Shown here in pieces: positions 16,581-28,027 of a stretch of DNA of 28,849 nucleotides. How positions within the stretch are numbered: position 1 is the first letter of the stretch; the number at the start of each line of letters is the position of its first letter. The notes under the pieces were generated by a model, which saw nothing but the letters and a program-made list of their open reading frames with translations, had not been told where the DNA came from and ran no database searches. The position numbers were made by a program, and so were the translations under genes. The stretch is taken from NCBI GenBank assembly GCA_002284615.2, contig MU070197.1, forward strand, positions 27,551 to 56,399, written 5' to 3'. The DNA comes from Dunaliella salina. Lineage: Eukaryota; Chlorophyta; Chlorophyceae; Chlamydomonadales; Dunaliellaceae.

Positions 16581-17753
16581 GCTATCCGTCCGGCTGCGCG
16601 CCTCGCTGACCTGTACGCAGCCCTCCCTGTAGCCAGCCCCCTCCCCCAAACGCCCATTGCTTATGTTACTGAATTGGATGGAATTTTTGGTGTTATGAAT
16701 TTTTGTTAGGGACTTTACAGCGTGATAAAGGAGTTCTTTGGCGGTTTTGTGAGCTTTGCCTTTGGTTAGGCCAAGTTTGCAGAGACTCAATAGTGTAGGG
16801 ATTGAAGATAGTTCCTGCAACTCCAATTAGTATGGTATGTAATGTGACTCTGTTATTGCGGTGTGTGCCCCGAAGAGATCTTGTGCGTAAGCTTTCAATG
16901 GTGTGTTTGTGTTCATTTTGCGGAGTGTGATGAGTTTTTTTGGGTTTGTGTCGGAACAAAATTTGAGCTCAATGAGGTGGATACCTCTGTCTCTGGGATT
17001 CATATCAAGTGATGTGTGGAGTCTCTGCTTTCAAGGGGTGAAACTACAATGCCATCAGGTCGACTGAGCTGTGTGCATGGTGGTTGTCTGGATGGAAACA
17101 GCCAATGTGGAATGTGTTGATGGACAGTGTTTGAAATTCCGTATCCAGGGAGCGTATCCTCTCAATATTACATGCATCTATAGAAACGATGCAAGATCCA
17201 AAGCCTCCTTTGCTTATTGCTTCACCACAGATGCTGAGTGCTTGATGGTGGCGATTGATATTCATCCTGTTTATCTGTGGGTGAATGCATCTGAGTAGGG
17301 TATGGGAGGTGCTGTCAGGTGTACCACAAAGAGGGCAAAGAGAAGGCCCAGGGTAGCCACTGAAGCGTCTGGTATGTTTGCCATTGTAAAGGGTGTCCGT
17401 TCGATATTTGAGGACAATGGTTTGTTCTTTGGGGGTCACAACCCTCATGCTCCAGAAAGCATTACTAATTTCCGGATTGGCAGCGGGGTGAGCATTGGAT
17501 ATCCTGAGCAGGTTCTGCCAATTTTGGTAGCTATTTGTGCTGAGGTTTGCTGTTCCCAATTTGTGTTTTTCATGCATTAATTGTTTCAGTTTGTCCTGGA
17601 GGTTTGAAAGGGGCAAGTATTCTGTGTGAGAGCAATGTGTTGTGACAGATGCAGCAAGCCAATAGAGATGGAAGAAAGGAGTGCCTGCCTGGATGAGTGA
17701 GGTAACACGGTGTTAGCTTCATCAGGTAGCATAGCTGCTTGATGGGCAAGGGC

Positions 17754-18131
17754 ATCTGCGCTTTCATTACCAAGGATGCCACAGTGTGATTTTACTCTGT
17801 AGAAGTGGACAGGGCCTTCTGAAGCATTAATGCAGGCTATGATTTCTTCGAGCAGTGGAGTATGTAAGTGCGTGGACATATCCATGGGTTTCAGAAGCTC
17901 GTTTTTCATCTAATTAAGTGCTGAAGAACGGTCTGTCGCAATTGAAGTGTGCCCTTGCTGTAGAGCTATCAGAAATGCAGCAAGCTCTGCTCTGTTAATA
18001 GTGTAAGTGGGACCATGGCCCTTGGGATTTATTATGCAGGTTACAGTTTTAGAGGAGATGTCTTCAGGGATGGAAAAGGATGCTCCTGCTTGCTGAATAT
18101 TCTTGTTGTTGGACTTCATGACACTGCCATC
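17754..18131 (-). pseudogene. RNase H domain of LINE family A
   Basis: The catalytic acids can be placed: D at 18131 (HTDGS), E at 17987 (INRAELAAF), D at 17933 (IATDRSSA), D at 17756 (ESADALAH), with YRVKSHCGILGNE before the last, as in retroelement RNase H. A TAG at 17912-17910 splits it. Its job in the element would be to remove RNA from the RNA-DNA hybrid. Confidence 0.85.
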
Positions 18132-19497
18132 TGTATGTGTTAGGTGTCGCCAGCCTGGGATCTTTGGTTGCAGGGGTTGCAGGTATGGTTGTACGTTAGG
18201 TGTGATGGTTCTTTGTTGGCTGCAGACTTCGAATATGTTGTGCGTGTCATGATGCAAAAGTGCAAATTTCTACCTCCATGTGCAGATTGCTTTAAAAGAG
18301 AGGGTAGTGTTTTGATTTTTTGCAACCTGTTGACTGCTTGTTTGGCACCAGTTTCCTACATGGATCTCTTGTTTTAAATCCTCAAGCCAATTTGGGTTAC
18401 CTTGGAAGAGCTTTGCTTTCCCTCATTGTTCCAAATGCCATAAGTTGCATGTGTTTCATATTTTTCTTAGGAGGAGCAAGAGGAGTTAGGTAGGCTTTGG
18501 GTGGCTGGAATGTTAGGCACCTGAGGGGAATTTGGCTAGGATTATGACATGGTCTGGGTAACATGTGAACCAGCGCATGTATCCTTTTTTGGTCCATCCC
18601 ATCTGGCTGGGGAGGAGCACGAAGGCGGTTGTTGGGGAAGTTGTGCTAGTGATTGAAGACAGGGCATGCATGACAAGGTAGTAGATGAATTCGTCATCAT
18701 AGTCAGGGTGGCAAAAGGAGAACCCTGTGAGCTTGGTATGAAACATATCAGTGTTGACCCCAAAAACTCTGTCTCGAGCAAAAGGGCTCCAGTATTCTCT
18801 GAAGTGCGTGTCATTATCAAGGGGGCTTGCAAGTTTTTCTTGGGTAACTACACACAACAGCGCGTGAGAGCTGTAAGAATATTAACTAGAGTGCGCAAAG
18901 AATTGGATTCTTTTATTCTTTGATTGTCTTTTCCAAGAGGGGAAGTGTACCTGTAGAAGACCCATAATTTTGATGCTTCAATTTGAACAGGGGGCTGAAT
19001 TGAAGTGTGTAGACCAGCTTGTCTGGCCGCACTGTATGCTTGAAGCAGAATTTGAAGACGGTGAGGGGTGATAATTCCTGCGCATTTCCCTTTGGTGGAT
19101 CCTGGTACCATGAGTTCCACGTTTCTCAGCCAGATTTCACATCCGTTTGTTGGTACGACGTCTGTCTGGGGATTAATAGTCTCTAGGTCAAAGCGTGCCT
19201 TGTTGCGCATGGGGTGCCCCTGGTTTGTGAGCCAGTGCCTGTTTGGAGGCTGTGTGGCTCCCTCAAAACCTTGACGAGTGAGGTTGTCTACAGTGTCGTC
19301 TGCAGGTGGTGGGTGTTGTTGTGGAGGAGAAAAGTTGTCTGTATGAGATTGCTCAGATCTGTGGACATGCTCCTTGAAATCTGGATGTTTAAGGAGCATA
19401 GATGTCGGTTCCCAAGTGGGCTGCCAGGTGACTTTGACCAATTCTGTGTTCTTCTGCTGTCTTGGTAAGCTGTCTTTTTTGAGGATTAGTAAGGTGG

Positions 19498-19679
19498 GCG
19501 CAAGAAGGGCATTCCCAAGTGGACATTTGGTTTGCCTGGATACGCTGTGAAGGGGTGCAGAGGTTATGGTGGAGTAGGCATTTCCAGTGATATGTGCGCT
19601 GGCATGTGTCACATTGAGGCATGTCAATGAAGTTATGTTCTTCATGTTCCATGCTGGTGGGAGTCCAGCAGATCTGGCA
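19498..19679 (-). pseudogene. PHD zinc finger of LINE family A
   Basis: The spacing CQIC ... CDTCQRTYHWKC ... WECPSC is a complete C4HC3 PHD pattern, including the Trp two residues before the last Cys pair that is typical of PHD fingers. PHD fingers usually read histone H3 tails; in a retrotransposon this could guide insertion to particular chromatin, which is inference. The frame breaks about 20 residues later. Confidence 0.8.
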
Positions 19680-19790
19680 GGTATCATCTTCTATTTGGCT
19701 TCTGGGGAAGGGTTCAAGGTGAGCTCCTGTGAGGCCTGTTTTACGAAGGCAATGGTTCAAATTCGCACTTATACAACAGAGCAATTTGGT

Positions 19791-20049
19791 GTAGTCTGCT
19801 TAACTTCACGGATACGCTTCAATAAGCACGAGTGTGCAGTTGGCAATGGGCAGGTCAACTCAGCTCCTGGTCTCATAAACCTAGAGCCCCAAGTTTGGCA
19901 AGCATACAACATGCGGGAAGAGCATATGCCTTAGTCAGCCAAAGCACAGTATGAGGCCTATCCGCCAGCTTATAGCATACCTAAATATTTAAATGACTCT
20001 TCATGCACAAGCTGTGTTCTTACGTAAACACAGACATACCCATCATTGT
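19791..20049. other. Junction between divergent family-A copies
   Basis: About 260 bases between the 5' side of the - copy and the truncated start of the + copy. No motif was recognised. Confidence 0.4.
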
Positions 20050-20990
20050 CATAGACATTTTTCAGAATGGCCAGCAAGCAAGTTGGCATGCGAATGCCTT
20101 GAAGATATCTTATCGATGAGCCCATGGATACTTCTGGCTACCATTGCAATAGATGGCAGAAGTCCAACTCTGCCCCACAATTTGCTTTCCCAAACACCAC
20201 AATCGACATCCAAGCTCACAGTCCAAATTGTCAACTTGCTAATGAGGAGATCAGCAACTCCTTCTGGAAAAATCATCAAATTACCCTTAAACAACAGATA
20301 AATGTCATAAAGTACCGAACAGGTACACACCACTTTCAACTTTCGTTCCAATCCTGGAAGATGCCCTCTCTGTGATGATGAAGACAATATTGATCACATA
20401 CTCCTCAGGTGTAGTGTACCAACTCAACAATGCGTGGGATGCACACCAACAGGCACCATGCAGGCCTTAGTCTCTGTGTAATTGCCCTCAGTGAAGGCCA
20501 GTAAGGCTCATCCCTTATTGGTATGGATGGCTGCAGTAATGAGAGACTCCAGGAACATGGCATGCAAAGTCCCTGAAAACATGTGGTATTCCTGATCGGG
20601 TTCCCTAATTGTACTGGCCCCTAAGCCCGCCACCAAAGCCGCCCGGATGCTGTCTTAGTGATACCAGACCGACCAGTGCACCTTGATCCCTCTTAGATCT
20701 CTGATCATGGCAGGGACATCCATCTTGTTGAACTAAAATTCTGTCCTGACACCAACCCCTTCATCACTTTGGAACGTGCAGCAGCTTAACATTCTCACAC
20801 TGTAACCAGACTTAAATCCTGCAGCTCAAAAAATCCAAACAGGAATAACAAAGTGACTCTGCATATCATCGTAGTTGGTGTGTGGCTGGCACTATTTATA
20901 ATGAATACACAATCAAATTTCTTACGAATCTGGGCCTTACCAAGCACAAAGCTGTCCAACAGGAAGCAATCCTCACATTCCTGGCCGGCA
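20050..20990 (+). pseudogene. LINE family A, 5'-truncated + copy
   Basis: Collinear with the - copy: EEISNSFWKNHQITLKQQ and KYRTGT (compare PEISNAFWSMRVVTPKEQ, KYRTDT), frame change, CPLCDDEDNIDHILLRC (20362-20412), HAGLSLC, GMDGCSNERLQ (compare SIDACNIERIR), RPDAVLV (20640) with stop, IHLVELKFCPDTNP (~20718-20759), KVTLHIIVVGV, AGTIYNEYTI, LGLTKHKA. At least three stops and frame changes are present. It starts in the region just before the CCHC finger, as expected for a 5'-truncated insertion, and lies divergent from the - copy. Confidence 0.8.
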
Positions 20991-20996
20991 ATCCAG

Positions 20997-21050
20997 GCCC
21001 ATGGGTGGCTGCCCTGAAAGCACGTCCATGGGTAGCTGCCCTGAAAGCAC
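20997..21050. repeat. 26-bp direct duplication
   Basis: CCATGGGTGGCTGCCCTGAA at 20999 recurs as CCATGGGTAGCTGCCCTGAA at 21025, with AGCAC following both. It lies at the boundary between the family-A copy and the family-B element. Confidence 0.85.
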
Positions 21051-21072
21051 TCACAATTGAAGACCTGGACTA

Positions 21073-23515
<2,443 letters not shown>

Positions 23516-23557
23516 TATAAACAAGCACAAAGCTAAATCAATAGCAAGACAGCTGAG

Positions 23558-24112
23558 AAAAGAAAAGAAAAGTCTGCGCAAGCCAAAGGCCGCGTGCATT
23601 AAGAGAAGAACCCCTAACAAAAGTTAGAGGCCTCACCAGAGGACGCTCTACCTAAACTAGACAGAAGTAGCCTAGGAAAGAGCAAGAGACAAAACTAATG
23701 GGGATCCGGAGGATTGTTTGCTATGCCCCTGAGCGCTCGGATTCTCCTTCTTCCATCCTCAGCCGCCTCCACGTGCCCAGCAACCCCCCTCCCAGCTGAG
23801 TTGCCATGCCACCCTAAAATTGACATCCATCGTTAGCACCAAACATGCTCTTCATTTTCAGAGGGCTGCTGGGGGGGGGTTTGCTGGGGGCACGGCAGTG
23901 GACGGCAGGAGAAGGAGAGTCCAGGCGTCCAGGAGCATGGCAGACAACCCCCCAGATCCTCATTAGCTCTGTTTTTGGCTCTCTCTTAGGCTAGCTGTGT
24001 CTAGTGCAGATTTTGAGGGCCTTCTGGTGAGGCCTCTTAACTTTCCAGTTAGGGGAACTTCTCTTAATGCACGTGGCCTCTGGCTTGCGTAGACTTTTCT
24101 TTTCTTTCTAGG
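23558..24112. mobile_element. Foldback (long-TIR) element, ~555 bp, family 2 type specimen
   Basis: The left arm from 23558 (GAAAAGAAAAGTCTGCGC, AAGCCAAAGGCCGCGTGC, ATTAAGAGAAG, GAGGCCTCACCAGA, CTAATGGGGATCCGGAGG, to about 23720) matches the reverse complement of 23940-24112 (AAGAAAAGTCTACGCAAGCC, AGAGGCCACGTGCATTAAG, GAGGCCTCACCAGA, CTAATGAGGATCTGGGGGG). The arms are about 170 bp long and mostly identical. GCTGAG at 23552-23557 and 24113-24118 may be a 6-bp target duplication. The centre (~23720-23940) is GC-rich and non-coding. It has no transposase, so it is non-autonomous. Confidence 0.82.
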
Positions 24113-24164
24113 GCTGAGCAGCCAAACAACCTGGCTGAAAGCTCAATCCCATTATAAACTTTGT

Positions 24165-24240
24165 CAGGAAGAAAAGAAAATCAACGCAGGCAATGGAAAC
24201 ACCCCCAAGTCCACCAAGGGAAAAAAGGACACTTAGGGTA
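24165..24240 (+). repeat. Family-1 repeat end
   Basis: GAAGAAAAGAAAATCAACGC, AGGCAATGGAAACACCCCC, CACCAAGGGAAAAAAGGACA. It follows the foldback element by about 50 bases. The remaining sequence to about 24900 shows no supported gene. Confidence 0.55.
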
Positions 24241-24914
24241 GAGATAACTTGTCCCTTTTCACCTAGAACAGAAGAAATTGTCAATGGAAAAGTCAGGAGG
24301 GTCACTGGCAGTACCTCATGCCCGGTCTTGTTGACAAGTGTGGAGGTTAGCCTTCTCAAGAGCACGTCTGGTGCTTGCAATTTAAAAGGCAGATTGAACC
24401 TAGCTATCCTTGTAGTCAATTGAAATTGGCTTGATGTGGCCTGGTGAAGAGAACCCTTGATGCTGCCGTCATGACGATAGCATTAGATCATCACATTACC
24501 AAGGCTAGCACTTGAGGGGCACCCGAGGTAAAGGCCTCTTCTTCCTGTATGAATTTCTTGTTATCCACAAGCAGGAACATCCTCATCCACATCGACCTGG
24601 ATGACTTACATTAGGACCTTGTCTGTGTCAAACTAGCACTTGGACTGGTGCTCTCCTCCTTGCTCAAGCTCCGGGGGTGTTACAAATTCCTGCAGGTTGT
24701 GTTCCTCATTGGCGGTCTGCGAGAAAAAAAGAGCCTTTAGTCTGTGTTCACATAATTTGACACTACTCACTCACTGTTGAGAGAAGTCATCTAATAGCAT
24801 GAATACTGCATTAGCAATTAAAAACACAAAGAAGTCCAACAAGCAGCTTGTGAGTGCAACCTTACACACAAAGCTCAATGACGAGTCCTGTCCTCCGTTG
24901 CCAGACATGCTTAA

Positions 24915-25160
24915 AGTGCAGCCCAAGTACAGGAACAGAGTGTAAGCTCGTCATGTTTCCCTATAACACTCGAGAGTGGCACCCAGTGGCACGTGAGTGT
25001 GCAGCCCAGGCGCATGCACAGAGTGCAAGCTCAGGTTGTACCCCTGTGGCATGCAAGTGCCACCCAGTGGCATATGAGTGTGCAGACCAGGCGCACGCAC
25101 AGATTGCACACACACAGGGTGTTGCCCTCACACGCACACCATCACACACACACTCAACAG
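24915..25160. repeat. ~80-bp degenerate tandem repeat, CA/GCAC-rich
   Basis: The unit GAGTGTGCAGCCCAGGCGCA, TGCACAGAGTGCAAGCTC occurs around 24998 and 25078, with a weaker copy around 24917. The core CACCCAGTGGCA occurs at 24978 and 25061. It ends in a CACACA run. The open frames here follow the repeat. Confidence 0.7.
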
Positions 25161-25465
25161 TGTCACCGTGTGGTGCGTGCCGATTCCCGACCTAGAGCCA
25201 AATCACTCATGCCTGTGTCCTCGCCAGATCACGGCGTATCCTGAATTCTAAGCCGTCCTAAAATTTTTTCTGCCGCCACACCTCCATCGGCGCACCAGGA
25301 CAAACGACAGCTATTGCCCAGACCGGCAGTCGATCATTTTGACAGGGGGCCTTTTGCTGCTCAACCTCTCGCAACACAGAAAATAGCTGCATGCCCCGGC
25401 TGAAGTATGTCCCCTTTTGGACCAGCAGTCAGCACGCCCAGCCTTTCAGATGTGCCCTTCCACTT

Positions 25466-25592
25466 GGAGCTGCTCTGCGCCCACACCTGCCAGCGTGTCC
25501 AGCCATAATGGTAAACCTACGCACTACCTCTTTACGCCACCCTTCAACCTTTGAGCCGCTCCGCACCCACACCCGCCAGTGTGCCCAGCCTC
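25466..25592. repeat. ~87-bp direct repeat
   Basis: GAGCTGCTCTGCGCCCACAC then CTGCCAGCGTGTCCAGCC (25466-25504) recurs with transitions at 25553-25592 (GAGCCGCTCCGCACCCACAC). It lies at the left edge of the GC-rich block. Confidence 0.7.
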
Positions 25593-25801
25593 TGAGGGAC
25601 ACCCGCACCCGCACCCTTTGAGCCACTCAGCTGGCGCGGCTGCGGGGGCTGCTGGCGCGGCTGGGGCGACGCGTGCTGCAGGGTCGTCTGGGAGGAGTGA
25701 TGCAGGTGGTGGTGCTGATGGACATGGGTTGCCGTCAATCCCTTTGCAGCCCCTCCAGCTGCTAGCCCCTGGCTGTGGGTTGGGTGCTGCTGCACCGACC
25801 A

Positions 25802-25844
<43 letters not shown>

Positions 25845-25918
25845 TGCGATGCGTGTTGATGCCGCTGTTGCTGGCGGTGATGTGGGTGTGGGGCACCACT
25901 CCCTCGAGGCGCTGTTGC

Positions 25919-25951
<33 letters not shown>

Positions 25952-26050
25952 CTGCTGCTGCTGCTGCTGCAATGGTGGTCGTGGGTGCGGCTGCTCAGAT
26001 GGCTGCAAGCCACCATCCTCTGCAGTGCCTGTGGCCTGGATGTGCGCCTG
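25544..26050 (-). CDS. Possible Gln/His-rich low-complexity coding segment, strand unresolved
   Basis: GC-rich stretch with two (CTG)n runs (about 25800-25850 and 25918-25972). On the - strand an open frame of about 155 codons reads poly-Gln broken by His/Pro (for example APHPHHRQQQRHQHAS). On + an open frame of about 165 codons reads poly-Ala, and a third frame poly-Leu. Poly-Gln and poly-Ala segments are both common in chlorophycean proteins, so composition does not settle the strand. An acceptor-like cactgcag precedes the - frame. No domain is visible; it may be only a repeat. Confidence 0.25.
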
Positions 26051-26510
26051 TGTGGATAGGTCAGGATAAGATGGGATAGGAAAGGATGGGATACCATCCT
26101 ACAGGATAGGATGGGATACCTCCTTTTGCGGTTGACAGGAAAGGACAGGACAAAATAGGATAGGGTACCATCCTCTGCTGTGCCTTTGGCCTGATGTGCA
26201 CCTGCATGGATAGCATAGGATAAAAAAGGATAGGAGACCAGCCTCTGCTGTGCCTTTGGCCTGGATGTGCACCTGCGTGGATAGTATAGGACACCAACCT
26301 CTGCAGTGCCTGTGGCCTGGATGTGCGCCCAAGTGGATAGGATACCATGCTCTGCAGTGCCTGTGGCATTGAATGTGCGCGTAAGTGGATATTATCTTGT
26401 AAGATGGGATCACATGGCGAGGGTGGGACAAGGTGCCTGCCTACAAGGGCAGCTTGGCTGAAGTAGAAAGGTGCCAATCACCGAATGTATGTGCGCCTGA
26501 GTTGGCAGGA
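26020..26510. repeat. Degenerate tandem repeat (GGATAGGATGGGATA-type)
   Basis: About five to six units of 50-145 bases, each starting near CTCTGCAGTGCCTGTGGCCT then GGATGTGCGCC and ending in GGATAGGATGGGATACCA-type runs. Unit starts are near 26021, 26173, 26242, 26300 and 26350, with a partial unit near 26490. The frames on both strands follow the repeat. Confidence 0.8.
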
Positions 26511-26738
26511 TAGGATGGGATAGGGCTCATAGCTAGGGTCGGTCAGGGTGCCTGCCTGCAAGGACCGCTTACCTGATCGTGAATGTCCAGTGTCTGCACT
26601 GGAGCACAAAAGAACATCAAGAAGGAAAGTGTCAGGCCCACTGACAAGGAAGGGGAACAAAAATGAAACTCAGCTGAAGCAGGCAGGGGTGCACGGTATT
26701 AAATGGGTGTGGGCTTGCGTCGCATCATGCACCTGATA

Positions 26739-27110
26739 GGCACACAGCTGCCCCTGATGCGATGCAGTTCATTGCTTACACAGTTTTCGCCTCCATGTGC
26801 TGGAATGTATCAGCACTAGGCCTATCAGCCCAACGTTGTGGCTGCTTGTCCTTTCTGTAAATCTGTAAAATCTGTGAATCTACCTGAGGGCACACAGCCA
26901 CTCCTGGTGTGATGCGGTTTGCTGTTTACAGTTTTCACCTTCATGTGCTAGAATGTAACAGCATCAGGCCTACCAACACAACAGGGTGGCTGCCACCCCT
27001 TTCTTTGAACCTGTTAAATCTGTAAATCTACCTGGTTGGCACACAGCTGCTCCTGGTGCGATTGCTGCACTGCTCACACGCAGCACCACAGTATCCACTA
27101 TTACCATGTT
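26739..27110. repeat. ~150-bp tandem repeat, 2.4 units
   Basis: Unit starts GGCACACAGC at 26739, 26889 and 27038 (spacing 150 and 149). Shared landmarks are GATGCGATGCAGTT-like, CATGTGCTGGAATGTA, CAGGCCTACCA-like, and TAAATCTGTAAATCTACCTG. Moderately diverged. Confidence 0.85.
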
Positions 27111-27253
27111 TCTACCAAGACAGTGTGTGTGCCATTCCTGCGCACTTGTTCAGCTCGCCTGCTTACCTATTGCACTGCTTGCCTAGTCACACGCTTGTGG
27201 AGCCTGCTTAAAAAACTAACCAATTTTTCATTACAGCCCAGCAGTCATGCGTT

Positions 27254-27880
27254 TTGACTGAGTGGCTCTTTCCTTCTAGACCTTGTAAACCTTGTCAAGC
27301 CTGCTTACCTGTTGTGCTGCGCACGTCTGATGCGGTTGCTGCGCAAGCCGTGCGCAGTCCTCTTCACACAGTGCCTGCTGTGCACTGTGCTGCGACTGCG
27401 GCGGTAGCATCGCGGGCGCAGGGGACCTCTGCCGCTGCTGCCGCCGCTGCTGCTGGTGCTGCAGCTGCGACACTGGATCTCCAAGTCGTGTCGCTGCTGC
27501 CAATATCTGCTGGGTCCGCTGGGTGGGCGCCCAAGCGCTTGGCTTTGCAGGTGCCGCCGCGCGCATGGCCTCAGGGGGCGTCGATGTGCTGGGCTGTGCG
27601 TGTACGTCCACTCGAGCTGCATGCGGGTGGACCTCACGGCCCTCCTGAATGCGTGCGCCTCTTGCGGTACTTCTTGCACCCGTTCTGGGGTCATGGACCT
27701 CCTCCTGGGCTCGTTCACCCACCGGGCTTGCACTTCTTCTGGGGTCATGCCCTCCTGGGCTGAACACGTGTGGCTCTTTGTGCTTGTGGAGCAGCTGCAT
27801 GGGGGGAGGGGCGGCTGGCGGGGGGTGTTGCGGCTCCAGGATCTGGAGCAGGCCGTTGTGCTGCATGCGTGAGCAGGACA
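27254..27880. other. GC-rich open block, possible coding, strand unresolved
   Basis: This stretch stays open on three frames for 400-800 bases: + 27254-27763 and 27456-27872; - 28126-27305 and 27881-27276. The - frames give Gln/Pro/Ala-rich peptide (for example LQHQQQRRQQRQRSPAP) typical of disordered algal protein; the + frames give Ala/Leu-rich peptide. High GC removes stops on every frame, so openness alone is weak evidence. There is no conserved domain and no convincing start or splice set. Confidence 0.3.
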
Positions 27881-28027
27881 ACAGGAAATCAGGAGGAGGT
27901 TTTGAACGTGTGAGCTCCTGGACACATGTGGCACCTTGTGCTTGTAGGGCAGCTGCATGAGGGGAGGGGCAGACGGTGGGGGTTGGTGCGGCTCCGGGAC
28001 CTGGGGCAGGCCATTGTGCTGCACAAG
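27766..28027. repeat. ~160-bp direct duplication
   Basis: 27766-27868 (TGTGGCTCTTTGTGCTTGTG ... TTGTGCTGCATGCG) and 27927-28027 (TGTGGCACCTTGTGCTTGTA ... TTGTGCTGCACAAG) are collinear with roughly 85% identity over about 100 bases, at a spacing of 160 bases. Confidence 0.85.

Larger units (their letters stand above)
16700..19790 (-). pseudogene. LINE family A: PHD finger, RNase H, CCHC finger, PD-(D/E)XK nuclease; RT deleted
   Basis: Non-LTR retrotransposon relic on the - strand, N to C. PHD finger, C4HC3, 19679-19498 (C-x2-C-x18-C-x2-C-x4-H-x2-C ... C-x2-C). Unknown Gln/Pro-rich region ending IITPHRLQILLQAYSAARQA (~19.08-18.99 kb). A globular domain at 18857-18400 (SFCHPDYDDEFIYYLV, FVLLPSQMGW). 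RNase H at 18131-17754 with all four acidic residues visible (TDGS, RAEL, ATDR, SADALAH), interrupted by one in-frame TAG at 17912-17910. CCHC finger CPLCGTPDSTSHTLLRC at 17337-17287. PD-(D/E)XK pair RPDGIVV (17062) and IHLIELKFC (~16979-16953). Only about 200 bases lie between the globular domain and RNase H, so the RT has been deleted. Frame changes occur near 19.48, 17.62 and 17.06 kb. It cannot be autonomous. RNase H plus a C-terminal nuclease recalls the Dualen/RandI type described from Chlamydomonas, which is recalled knowledge and not checked. Confidence 0.8.

Noticed and set aside
18848..19687. 279-codon - frame taken as a single protein
   Set aside because: Its first part is an out-of-frame reading of the PHD finger. 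Only the later part belongs to the element, joined by a frame change near 19.48 kb.
25775..26059. 94-codon poly-Leu + frame as a membrane protein
   Set aside because: It is one of three readings of the CTG runs. The hydrophobic run is a simple-sequence artefact.
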